Source of the DNA: Nostoc sp. NMS8
GTDB lineage: Bacteria; Cyanobacteriota; Cyanobacteriia; Cyanobacteriales; Nostocaceae
Direction of reading: 5' to 3'
Length of the DNA: 64,000 bases
NCBI RefSeq assembly: GCF_017115045.1
Contig: NZ_JABXKK010000083.1
Coordinates: 1 to 64,000, forward strand
Shown here: positions 46,601 to 54,625 of the stretch, in pieces
Layout of the letters: each line of letters begins with the position of its first letter
Position numbering within the stretch: position 1 is the first letter of the stretch
Position numbers and translations under genes: made by a program
Notes under the pieces: generated by a model
The model's input: the letters and a program-made list of their open reading frames with translations, nothing else
What the model was told of the DNA's origin: nothing
Database searches by the model: none

Positions 46601-48412
46601 CGCCTTGAGAATTGCCAACAAGCCGACAACCATAGATACAGAACGCTCCACACAAATACCCACCAGCACACCTGGTTTCACGCCCAGTTTTTGCAGATAA
46701 TGTGCCAATTGATTTGTCTGTGCATTCAACTCCTGATAAGTGAGCTTTTGTTGTCCAAAAACCACGGCGACTGCACCAGAAAACTGCTCTACTTGATCTG
46801 CAAACAAATGATGGATACATTGGTCTGCTGGATAATCCGTTTGGGTGGCATTCCACTCTACTAACAATTGCTGCCTTTCTTGTGCTGTCAGTAGAGGTAA
46901 TTGGCTGACTGGTTGTTCTGAATTAGTGACAATGGCCGCTAACAAATTCTGGAAATGCTTCATCATGCGGGCGATCGTTGCCGCATCAAATAAATCACTG
47001 CTGTAATAGCAAATGCCCTCAAGACCTTGGGGAACTTCCCAGAAGTGAACTTCCAGGTCAAATCTCACTGCATCCAACCCCCAAGACATTTCCTCAACCT
47101 TTAAACCAGGCAGATCCCAGGCATTCGTCGGAGCATTCTGAAGGGCAAACATCACTTGGATGAGTGGGTTGCGGTCTAAGTTTCGCTCAAGGTGTAACTC
47201 TTCGATTAACATCTCGAAGGGCAAATCCTGATTCTCATAAGCATTTTGAGTAACCTGCTGCACCTGCTCTAGTAATGCTTTAAAGGATTGTTCTTGAGAC
47301 AGATTGAACCTTAATGCCAAAGTATTGACAAAAAATCCAATTAAACCTTCAATTTCTTGGCGGTTGCGATTCGCAATTGGGGAGCCAACGACAAGATCCG
47401 TTTGTCCACTGTAGCGAGACAGTAATACGACAAAACCCGCTAGCAGTGTCATAAACAATGTGCTTCCTGAATCTTGACCCAGTTGCTTAAGCTGTTGCCT
47501 CAGCCTAACATCTACTTGAAATCGCTTTATACCTCCTCGAAAAGTTTGTATAGCTGGGCGGCGGCGGTCTGTAGGTAGTTCTAATACAGGTGGCGCTTTT
47601 GTTAAGTGTTGCTTCCAGTAGCTTAATTGTTGCTCTAATACCTGATTTGTTAGCCATTTGCGTTGCCAAATGGCAAAGTCAGCATACTGTACAGGTAACT
47701 TTGGTAAGGCAACAGAACTCCCCGTGGTAATAGTTTGATAATAAGCAGAAAGTTCGCGTATCAAAATACCTTTTGACCAACCATCAGCAGCAATATGGTG
47801 AATGATAAATAGTAATACGTAGTCGTCTTGAGAAACTCGCCACATTTTGACCCGCAACACAGAATCACACGCTAAATCAAATGGTTTGTAGGCTTCTTTT
47901 ATTACCAGTTGCTCCACTTGTTTCCAATTATCTGCCATATTTTGTAGATCCACTACTGGCAACGTTATGGTTGTGTTGGGGTCTATTACTTGTACTGGTT
48001 TGTCATTCTTAATCTCAAATCGAGTACGTAGAACTTCATGGCGTTGCACTATCTCCCCAAGTGCTTGTTCCAAAGCTTTGATATTGAGATTTCCTTCCAG
48101 CCCTACAGCAAAAGCTATTGTGTAGGCACCACTTTCACCCTCTAACTGATGCAAAAACCAAATCCTTTCTTGACTGAAAGATAAAGGTAAATAGCAATCT
48201 CGCTCAATAGATGAAATAGGTTCAAAGGCTATTTTTTTTGCAGTTCTTGCTTGTTGAAGACAACTCAATATTTCTTGCTTTCGCTTCATCAACTCCTGCT
48301 TAATGTCTGGAGTCATTACTCCCTTAGGAGCGCGATAGCGTAGCTGGTCATCTTCAATCCAAATCTTTATATCTAAATTGCTTAATGAAGATAAAAATTC
48401 AAATACTGTCAT
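43655..48412 (-). CDS. NRPS, C-A(Ile/Val)-N-methyltransferase-PCP
   Basis: About 1585 residues. It begins with a TubC-type docking domain, then C (HHIAADG near 205), A (TSGSTG near 685), an N-methyltransferase set into the A domain (LEIGCGTG near 1092) and PCP (near 1523). Pocket residues D-A-F-F-L-G-V-T-F point to isoleucine or valine, so N-methyl-Ile/Val is the expected unit. A TTG at 48439 also opens the frame; I chose the ATG at 48410-48412 because the docking domain starts there, with AAGGA about 14 bases upstream. The A domain carries a low-complexity insertion (45600-45712) between NPF and LYKTGD. It is the first condensing protein and would receive the hydroxy acid from the loading protein. 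Confidence 0.94.
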   Translation of the reverse strand: MTVFEFLSSLSNLDIKIWIEDDQLRYRAPKGVMTPDIKQELMKRKQEILSCLQQARTAKKIAFEPISSIERDCYLPLSFSQERIWFLHQLEGESGAYTIAFAVGLEGNLNIKALEQALGEIVQRHEVLRTRFEIKNDKPVQVIDPNTTITLPVVDLQNMADNWKQVEQLVIKEAYKPFDLACDSVLRVKMWRVSQDDYVLLFIIHHIAADGWSKGILIRELSAYYQTITTGSSVALPKLPVQYADFAIWQRKWLTNQVLEQQLSYWKQHLTKAPPVLELPTDRRRPAIQTFRGGIKRFQVDVRLRQQLKQLGQDSGSTLFMTLLAGFVVLLSRYSGQTDLVVGSPIANRNRQEIEGLIGFFVNTLALRFNLSQEQSFKALLEQVQQVTQNAYENQDLPFEMLIEELHLERNLDRNPLIQVMFALQNAPTNAWDLPGLKVEEMSWGLDAVRFDLEVHFWEVPQGLEGICYYSSDLFDAATIARMMKHFQNLLAAIVTNSEQPVSQLPLLTAQERQQLLVEWNATQTDYPADQCIHHLFADQVEQFSGAVAVVFGQQKLTYQELNAQTNQLAHYLQKLGVKPGVLVGICVERSVSMVVGLLAILKAGAAYVPLDTEYPEERLAFIIEDTQISVLLTTHKLADVVPKQQAHVVCFDTDAAAIALESEQNLTTEVTSDNLAYVIYTSGSTGKPKGVAVDHRAVNRLVMNTNYINIEPKDVIAQAANYAFDAATFEIWGALLHGARLVGVSKELALSPSYFATFMRSQEISVLFLTTALFNQIAQEVPSAFNSLRHLLFGGEAVDPKWVKEILKNGAPQRLLHVYGPTENTTFTSWYLVQDVPEDATTIPIGQPISNTQIYLLDPQLQPVGVGVPGEIYIGGDGLAKEYLNRPELTAQKFILNPFLTGRGAEEQGGRGAEIIPNSQSPLPLIPRGGATFPNPRLYKTGDKARYLSDGNIEFLGRIDYQVKIRGFRIELGEIETVLSQHPLVQESIVVVKEDTPNDKRLVAYLVPAQHRQTLPQQVTQWQSEYVNDWQMLYEQLYSQNQTSTDDLTFNIAGWNSSYTRQPIPNQEMQEWVESAVSRIQANFPQRILEIGCGTGLLLSRLAKHSQQYWGTDYSIAAIQHVKQVCGTVEGLEDVRLLHQMADNFEGIPKEEFDTVILNSIVQYFPSIEYLLQVIEGAIDLITQQGTIFVGDVRSLPLLEPYHAAVQLSQAAEDKTIEQWQQQVHQSMAAEEELVIDPSFFIALQTRFPQIGWVEIQPKRSYAQNELTQFRYDVTLHVGTSVQARTVPWLNWQLDKLSFPQIQNQLQKEQPELLGIRRVPNQRLQQALQIGQWLENPPAVETIKELRQVLAQQPTVGINPEQFYQLGLQLGYSVHLSWWESSQDGCYDVVFCRNSLTQTSHAQGTIAFWDSSAVTTKPWTDYTNNPLYGKLVQKLVPQVREYIQQKLPEYMVPQAFVVLNSLPLTPNGKVDRRALPTPDTVTRNLSTGIVLPRSPIEAQLAQIWSEVLGVERIGVNDNFFELGGHSLLATQVLSKINSTFGLDLSIQMMFESPTVGGIAAYIEVVNLVTQNLSNKEVSSEVVEF
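45600..45712. repeat. Low-complexity repeat insertion inside an adenylation domain
   Basis: G- and C-rich degenerate repeats (for example CTCCTCTGCCCCCCTG twice) encode about 35 extra Gly/Pro-rich residues between the NPF and LYKTGD motifs. The heptamer insertion at 34469 occupies the same loop in another A domain. Confidence 0.75.
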
Positions 48413-48549
48413 TTTATAAATATCCTTCTTCTGTATCAAAAATAGAGTGCATTGTTCACAGGATTGGATTTATTACGTTATTGCTGTTGTACAGAAAATT
48501 CTATATAAAATTAAAGATATACGAAGTCAAAAATTCAAATTTTGTCACT
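48413..48549. other. Gap between loading protein and first NRPS gene
   Basis: AT-rich sequence of 137 bases with no gene and no clear terminator, so the operon probably continues through it. ATTTGAATTTTTG-like words occur here and inside the start of the next gene. Confidence 0.4.
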
Positions 48550-51500
48550 TTATAAACACCCCTCTTCATAATCTTCTTCTGTGTCAGTAATAAGTGCATC
48601 TTCATTTGCTGTTAAGATTTGCAGTACCCCAATGTTACAAGCAAATTCAGCCACAGTAGGAAATTTAAATAAACTCTGTAAAGACAAATCAAGAGAGAAA
48701 GCATCACGTAACCGAGAAATTACCTGCGTCCCCAAGAGGGAGTTTCCTCCCAATTCAAAGAAGTTGTTGTGAATGCTAAAAATTGGTCTTCCCAAAATTT
48801 GTTGCCAAATTTTAGTAATATGTTGTTCTAACTCGTTCCGGGGTGGTACATGAGTGTTTACTTCCTGATAGGTAAATTGTCGAACTAATTTGTCTTTATC
48901 AATTGCACCGTTTAGAGTTAAGGGCATTTCCTTAAGCTTTACTAATTTGCAAGTGCAGAAATTTCCAAAGCGGTCTTGCACATCCAAGTCTGGTAATTTA
49001 ACAATATCGTCATCATTGCTACTAGTTGTAAAATAGGCCGTTAACTTCTGCAAATTAAAAGCTGACGATTGCCAACGTTGAATGTTTTGGTTGCTACCAT
49101 CCAAACCTATCAATAGATGCATTTGCTGATGTTGCAAGCTGGCAAGCATTGAAGATATTGCTTGAGAAGAAGACATCACATAGAAACCTTTGGCACGGAT
49201 CAGATTCTTCATCTGATATCCTTGACTCATCCCTGTCTCATCCCACATACTCCAAGCAAAACAATAGCTTGTTAATTGACTCTGGGAATTTTGGTAATCA
49301 GAAAAGCAGTTGAGAAAACTATTGGCAGCAGCATAAGCTCCAACAGCAGTGCTACCAAAAAAACCGTGCGCTGAAGAAAAGTTGATAAAAATACTGCGCT
49401 TATTATCTTTTACCAATTGGTGCAAAGCCCAAGTACCCAACACCTTGGGACGCAGTATTGCTGCTAAGTTATCCTGAGTTTCTTCAAGCACAAGCTGCTC
49501 GTGGAAAGTGCCGGCTAAATGGATTATTCCATCTAGGTTTTTACCCCATTGAGATTTAGCTTTTTCAACTGTTATCTGCAATTGTTTAAAGTCACAAATA
49601 TCAACAGCTTCATAAATTACTTCTCCTCCAAGCTGTTCTAGTTCCTGATAAGCTTTCAGGCGTTGTGCAATTGTGTCTGTTTGCTCTAGATATTCATTCC
49701 AAGTACTTTTATCTGGTAGAGGAGTTTTGCCGACCAACAGTAACCGAGCTTGGTAATGTTTCAGCAAATATCGGGCAATTTCAATACCTATACCACCGAG
49801 TCCTCCAGTAATTAAATAAGTTCCTCCTTGCTTGAAGCTGACTAGAGATTTAGGTTTGTTAGTCCAATCAACTTTTTCTAGGCGAGGAACTAAACGCTGC
49901 CCATTTCTGTAAGCTACCTCTCGTTCTTTAGAGGAAGCTTGCATCTCTTGTAAAATATAAGCTCCATTTGTTTCAACTTCAGTGAAAGGCAAATCAATAT
50001 GACAACAGTTTAACCAAGGTAATTCTTGAGGAATGGTTTTCAGAAGCCCTAATACTGCTGATTTCTCGTAAGCTATTGGGTCAGGTGAGGAAATGGACTG
50101 AATATGACTGGAAATAAATGATAATTGCACGGAATGGTTAAAACCTTGAACTTTAGCTAAAGCTTGAACTAGAAACAATAGGCTAAATATTCCATTTTCT
50201 TGTGCTTGTTCGAGAGCATCCAAGCTTTTAACTTCGCCGTTATATCGGTCATAAGTCCAGATGTGAAGTATTTGTCCAATAATTATGTTATCTGCTGCTA
50301 AGGATTGGAGTAATAGTTGGTAGTCCTTGGATTGTCCTGAAGCGATCGCGTAGCTTGAACGATTAATTTTACGAAAATCTTCTGCGGGTGAAACAGTTAT
50401 GTATGGCAGATTATGCTCTGATAATATCTGACATAAATATGCTCCTAATCCGAATGAATCTAGAAATACTAGAGTGGAATTAATAACAGTTAAAGAATAA
50501 TTATAAGTAATAGTATTTTTAGGCTGCCATACTTGACGGTAAAACCAGTTGGGAATAGTATTGGCGTTACCCAGTAATATATCAATTCGTTTTATAATAG
50601 ATTGAAATTCACCTGTTTTGAAGCGTTGACTCAATTGCGATCGCTGGATTTTACCAATAGCGGTTTTAGGAACAATTTCTTGGTCTACTGGAATTAGATA
50701 ATCTGGATTTATTCCCACTTTGTTGACAACAGAAGTGCGAATTTGCTTAAGCAGAGTTACTAAATTGCCATCATTAGAAAGGAAAGTATTGAAAAAGATA
50801 GCTAGTTTATCAGTATTGATTCCTGGTTGTCTCACTGCACAGGCGGCTGTATAAGAAACTTCTACTTCTTTAACTTCTTCAACAGCGGCTTCGATTTCGT
50901 GACAGTAGTAGTTAATTCCGTTGATGATAATTACATCTTTCTGCCGTCCAGTAATAGTTAAACGCCCTTGATTAAGAAATCCTAAATCTCCGGTATTAAA
51001 CCAACCATCGGGGGTAAAAACTTCTTGGTTTGCCTGTGGATTCTGATAGTAACCACTAGTAACAGATGCACCTTTTACTTGTAAATGACCAATCGTATTT
51101 TCTGTAACTATTTGTTCGTTTTTATCAACAATCCGCAGTGAAGCGCCAGCAATTGGAAGTCCAAGTTCTACAAATAAAGCGTCATCTGATGAAGTTTCTA
51201 GAGAAAAGCTATCAGAGTAAGTAATACCAGAAGAAGTTTCGCTCATCCCAAAGGCTGGATGAATCGCATTCGTTGGTAAACCGTAAGGGCGAAGCAGCCT
51301 TAAAAAACTCCTGGCTACTTTAGTGACAATGGGTTCTCCAGCGTTGATGATAAAACGCATCGACGATAAATCCCAATGTTTTTGGTTAATTTCGGTTGCG
51401 CGATCGCAGATTAGTGAAAAGGCAAAATTAGGTGCCCAACTAATCGTAGCTTGGTGTTTATCAATCAAATCTAGCCACAACAACGGATTTTGCACAATCA

Positions 51501-52794
51501 AGTTAGTGGGTACATGGATTTGCTGACAACCTAAGTCAACAGCCATAATGCTCAAGGAAACTAGCGCACCCACATGATCCAGAGGCATCCAGTTTAAAAT
51601 GCTTTCCTGATTGGAAAAATTGCCCATCAAAACTTCGCCACCCGTCATACTCAATAAATTGCGATGATTTAACATCACACACTTGGGTATACCAGTGCTG
51701 CCAGAAGTCAAAAACAAAATCGCTAAATCTTCTGGCTGACTTTGATGCAAGTTGAAATCCGCTTCGCACTCACGCAATTTCTCAACAGTTGCAATTTGAA
51801 AGTTTTCTAAATTCAGAAACTTTGATAAATCATCAATATTGGAAGCTAAAGAAGCATTGGTTAGTACAAGGGGTTTGCCCAGCATTTGCCAAGTGTTTTG
51901 AAGTTTGCTGGCGATAGTATTAGCTAGTTCGTATGTCGGGGCGATGGATATTGGCACTGGAACAAAGCCCCCCAGCACACAACCCCAAAAAGCACATAAG
52001 AAATCTTGGTTGTTTTCTAGTTGAAAAATTACTTTATCTTGCGGCTTGAGTCCTAGCTTTCTGAATCCAGCTAAAATTCGTTGAGCATCTTGCCACAATT
52101 CTCCATAAGATTGAACTTTCTCGCTACCATCAGACTGAATGTAGATGATACTTTGAGTTGAATGTTGAGCAGTTCGTTGTAGTAATTCTTTTAAAGTTTT
52201 AGGAGTGTCTTCGGAGTATTGCAGTGATTCCCCGTGACTAATAGCTAACTTTTTCGACGAGGGCAGCTTCTTGTCTTCTATCTTCTGAATAGGTGTAGTT
52301 GCTAGTACATTTTTCTGGCTATTTTCAGAGGCGTTCGCTTGAGTATTACCTAGCAAATCTTGTAAGTGGACAGGAGGAATACTTGTAATAAAGGGTTCAA
52401 CAACCACCGCAACACGTTCAATTTCTGACAATGACTTTAATGGCTCCTCTATGCCATCTATTAAGTCAGAGTCAATAATTTCTAAACTAGCTAGAGCAGC
52501 TTCATCTACCTGCCCTGTATTCGTTAGGGGTATGGTGGAGACTGGTACCAGTGCTGTGGGTATCAAATTGCTAGGCAGAATTGTTTGCAGGTGAGACAAC
52601 AATTGTTCTGGTGCAAATAAGCTTGATGGAACTATATAGGCAACTAATTCCTGTTTTAGCTTTTCTGTTTCTCTCTTTATAACTACACAATCATCTACAC
52701 TTAAGCTCGACCTAATAGCAACTTCTATTTCTCTGTATATAAGATTTTTATTACTGAAACTTCCTAAAATTTTACTATGATTATCTAACTGCAT
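48550..52794 (-). CDS. AerA-like loading protein, A-KR-PCP
   Basis: A 1414-residue starter protein. The adenylation domain (TSGSTG near 363; NWMPLDHVGALV near 401; catalytic Lys near 715) is of the McyG/AerA loading type, which activates aryl-propionate or phenylpyruvate-like acids. A ketoreductase follows (TGGLGGIG at 996-1003; active Tyr1154 in GAYAAAN), then a PCP with GGNSL (Ser1352). There is no condensation domain. By analogy with AerA it would load an aryl-2-oxo acid and reduce it to the aryl-lactate. Residues 1-105 look like the small C-terminal part of another A domain (EIEVAIRSSLSV...LVAYIVP...TNTGQVDE), out of normal order. It is the first gene of the operon, with its start 140 bases from the tandem boxes. 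Confidence 0.9.
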   Translation of the reverse strand: MQLDNHSKILGSFSNKNLIYREIEVAIRSSLSVDDCVVIKRETEKLKQELVAYIVPSSLFAPEQLLSHLQTILPSNLIPTALVPVSTIPLTNTGQVDEAALASLEIIDSDLIDGIEEPLKSLSEIERVAVVVEPFITSIPPVHLQDLLGNTQANASENSQKNVLATTPIQKIEDKKLPSSKKLAISHGESLQYSEDTPKTLKELLQRTAQHSTQSIIYIQSDGSEKVQSYGELWQDAQRILAGFRKLGLKPQDKVIFQLENNQDFLCAFWGCVLGGFVPVPISIAPTYELANTIASKLQNTWQMLGKPLVLTNASLASNIDDLSKFLNLENFQIATVEKLRECEADFNLHQSQPEDLAILFLTSGSTGIPKCVMLNHRNLLSMTGGEVLMGNFSNQESILNWMPLDHVGALVSLSIMAVDLGCQQIHVPTNLIVQNPLLWLDLIDKHQATISWAPNFAFSLICDRATEINQKHWDLSSMRFIINAGEPIVTKVARSFLRLLRPYGLPTNAIHPAFGMSETSSGITYSDSFSLETSSDDALFVELGLPIAGASLRIVDKNEQIVTENTIGHLQVKGASVTSGYYQNPQANQEVFTPDGWFNTGDLGFLNQGRLTITGRQKDVIIINGINYYCHEIEAAVEEVKEVEVSYTAACAVRQPGINTDKLAIFFNTFLSNDGNLVTLLKQIRTSVVNKVGINPDYLIPVDQEIVPKTAIGKIQRSQLSQRFKTGEFQSIIKRIDILLGNANTIPNWFYRQVWQPKNTITYNYSLTVINSTLVFLDSFGLGAYLCQILSEHNLPYITVSPAEDFRKINRSSYAIASGQSKDYQLLLQSLAADNIIIGQILHIWTYDRYNGEVKSLDALEQAQENGIFSLLFLVQALAKVQGFNHSVQLSFISSHIQSISSPDPIAYEKSAVLGLLKTIPQELPWLNCCHIDLPFTEVETNGAYILQEMQASSKEREVAYRNGQRLVPRLEKVDWTNKPKSLVSFKQGGTYLITGGLGGIGIEIARYLLKHYQARLLLVGKTPLPDKSTWNEYLEQTDTIAQRLKAYQELEQLGGEVIYEAVDICDFKQLQITVEKAKSQWGKNLDGIIHLAGTFHEQLVLEETQDNLAAILRPKVLGTWALHQLVKDNKRSIFINFSSAHGFFGSTAVGAYAAANSFLNCFSDYQNSQSQLTSYCFAWSMWDETGMSQGYQMKNLIRAKGFYVMSSSQAISSMLASLQHQQMHLLIGLDGSNQNIQRWQSSAFNLQKLTAYFTTSSNDDDIVKLPDLDVQDRFGNFCTCKLVKLKEMPLTLNGAIDKDKLVRQFTYQEVNTHVPPRNELEQHITKIWQQILGRPIFSIHNNFFELGGNSLLGTQVISRLRDAFSLDLSLQSLFKFPTVAEFACNIGVLQILTANEDALITDTEEDYEEGCL

Positions 52795-52933
52795 TAGCTT
52801 CTATTTCCAACTTCAATTTTACTATTAATTAAAATTATTACTAATTTATAAGCAAAATCATAATTTATTTGTAATCATCCAGTAGATATATCAAATTAGA
52901 TAATCCCAGTTTTTTAAATAAAACGCAATGCCA

Positions 52934-52979
52934 GTTAAGATATTTAAGAAGAAAGTTAAGAAAGTTAAGAAACTTAAGC
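52934..52979 (-). promoter_or_regulatory. Tandem 9-bp boxes upstream of the NRPS operon
   Basis: TTAAG occurs at 52935, 52944, 52956, 52965 and 52974, spaced 9, 12, 9 and 9 bp. Read toward the NRPS gene the unit is TTCTTAACT. Sequence, orientation and spacing match the boxes before mdnA. Confidence 0.6.
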
Positions 52980-53028
52980 AGATAAATAAATATTTAATGA
53001 ATCAGATGATGCTATCTCTGTGTTTGCT

Positions 53029-53067
53029 GTCTTAACTATCTCTAGAATTTACTTAAGTGTCTTAACT
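53029..53067 (+). promoter_or_regulatory. CTTAACT boxes facing the ATPase gene
   Basis: CTTAA occurs at 53031, 53052 and 53061 on the plus strand (spacing 21 and 9 bp), as GTCTTAACT, TACTTAAGT and GTCTTAACT. Orientation relative to the plus-strand gene is the same as in the other two box sets relative to their genes. Confidence 0.5.
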
Positions 53068-53256
53068 TTCCTTGATTTTTATTTTTAGCTAAGAGAAGAT
53101 AAGTCTGCAAATGATATAGATATCTATCTCTTGGGCGATCGCTCTTTAGTTCTCTAAAAATATATAGTTTTTACTCCAAAAATTTGCTTTACTCGTTGAA
53201 ATATAGTATTGGTTACAAAATTACAAGTATCCTTATTTACAAGAATTGACTTGACT

Positions 53257-54414
53257 ATGAGATATCAAGTCGGTGGTAGCCTGAAGTATGATGACTCTAC
53301 ATATATTGTCCGTCAAGCAGACGAACAACTTTATACTAGATTAAAAACAGGAGATTTTTGTTACGTCTGCAACTCCCATCAAACAGGTAAATCATCTCTA
53401 CTACACCAGACTATTCATCGCTTAGAAAAAGAAAATTATATATGTGTTTATCTGAATTCAGTTCTATTAGGTACTAATCAAATTACACCTATACAATGGT
53501 ACAAGGGTATTATTGTCAGCTTATTTCACAAGTTAAATCTAACAGAACGGGTCAACTTTGGGAGTTGGTGGGAGCAACAATCAGAACTTGACCCTGTACA
53601 AAAACTGTATCAGTTTGTTGAACAGGTATTGCTGAGAGAATTTCAAAATAATCGCATTTTAATCTTTATCGATAATATTAATAGCTTGCTAAGTTTGAAT
53701 TTTCCGGTCAACGATTTTTTTATCTGGATTCGTTACTGTTATGAACAGCAAGCACACAACCCAAGCTCTCAACGCTTGGGTTTTGCTTTGTTTGGTGTAG
53801 CCAGTCCATCTAACTTAATTACCGATCGATATGGAAATCCCTTTAAGATTGGTAAAGCAATTAAGTTATGTGACTTTCAATTACATGAAGCTATTCCCCT
53901 ACTTGAAGGTTTAGAAGAAGTAGTCACCCAGCCACAGGCAATATTGCAGTATATTATTCATTGGACAAGAGGACAGCCGTTTTTGACGCAAAAGCTTTGT
54001 CAGTTAGTTGTGCAAGTTGCTTTAGAAAGTTATAAAGGAGCGATTACTATACCGAACGGTACTGAAGGATATTGGATAGAACAATTGGTGCGATCGCGCA
54101 TTATTCAACATTGGGAATTCCAAGATGAACCTGAACATCTCCGTACCATAAGAGATCGCTTGCTTTTTGACGAATATAAAGCAGGAAAGTTATTAAACGT
54201 TTATCAACAGGTGTTACAAGTAGAGGAACTAAAGAATAGGAACCCGATAGAGAACTTGATACCAGCCGATAATAGTGAAGAACAGATAGAACTGTTGCTA
54301 TCTGGTTTGGTGGAAAATTGTAACGGCTATCTGAGAGTTAAAAATCCGATTTACCGGAGTGTTTTCAATCCTCAATGGGTATCAAGACAGTTAGAAAATC
54401 TTCCCTTTTCTTGA
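53257..54414 (+). CDS. AAA-like ATPase (cyanobacterial AAA_10/14-like family), no WD40
   Basis: A P-loop protein of about 385 residues. The start MRYQVGGSLKYDDSTYIVRQAD and the Walker A region CNSHQTGKSSLL (near 43) match the AAA-like domain that in Nostoc-type genomes often precedes WD40 repeats or other sensor domains; the family usually has RQMGKSSL at this place. A Walker B-like ILIFIDN lies near 140. No WD40 or helix-turn-helix domain follows, so this is the stand-alone form. A TTG at 53209 also opens the frame, but family homology starts at the ATG at 53257. It is divergent from the NRPS operon and shares its control region, so a regulatory link is possible; no DNA-binding domain is visible. 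Confidence 0.8.
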   Translation: MRYQVGGSLKYDDSTYIVRQADEQLYTRLKTGDFCYVCNSHQTGKSSLLHQTIHRLEKENYICVYLNSVLLGTNQITPIQWYKGIIVSLFHKLNLTERVNFGSWWEQQSELDPVQKLYQFVEQVLLREFQNNRILIFIDNINSLLSLNFPVNDFFIWIRYCYEQQAHNPSSQRLGFALFGVASPSNLITDRYGNPFKIGKAIKLCDFQLHEAIPLLEGLEEVVTQPQAILQYIIHWTRGQPFLTQKLCQLVVQVALESYKGAITIPNGTEGYWIEQLVRSRIIQHWEFQDEPEHLRTIRDRLLFDEYKAGKLLNVYQQVLQVEELKNRNPIENLIPADNSEEQIELLLSGLVENCNGYLRVKNPIYRSVFNPQWVSRQLENLPFS

Positions 54415-54504
54415 TAGGAGCTAGTATTAACAATTCAAAATGACAGCTCAAACAATCTGCTCTAAGAGGATGTTTGAAAAGTCCTCTTGTCGGTATCAAA
54501 AATT

Positions 54505-54587
54505 TTAGATCCCCCTAAATCCCCCTTCAAAAGGGGGACTTTGATTCCGGTTCCCCCCTTTTTAAGGGGGGTTAGGGGGGATCTAAA
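54505..54587. repeat. MITE-like hairpin between convergent genes
   Basis: TTTAGATCCCCCTAAATCCC (from 54505) faces GGGTTAGGGGGGATCTAAA (ending 54587) as an imperfect inverted repeat of about 24 bases per arm. It lies between the ends of the ATPase and thyX genes and could act as a two-way terminator. Related fragments are at 3985-4235. Confidence 0.75.
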
Positions 54588-54625
54588 GTGCCTAAAGTCA
54601 CAGCGAAACACTTTTCAAACAACCT

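Larger units (their letters stand above)
52795..53256. promoter_or_regulatory. Divergent control region between NRPS operon and ATPase gene
   Basis: A 462-base AT-rich gap. It holds two sets of TTAAG/CTTAA boxes (listed separately), one facing each gene. I found no convincing -35/-10 pair with good spacing on the NRPS side, which fits a promoter that needs an activator. A HIP1-like GGCGATCGC lies near 53134. Confidence 0.5.

Noticed and set aside
52934..53067. Canonical PHO box
   Set aside because: The words resemble CTTAAC but the period is 9 bp, not the 11 bp of the cyanobacterial PHO box. Kept only as an alternative.
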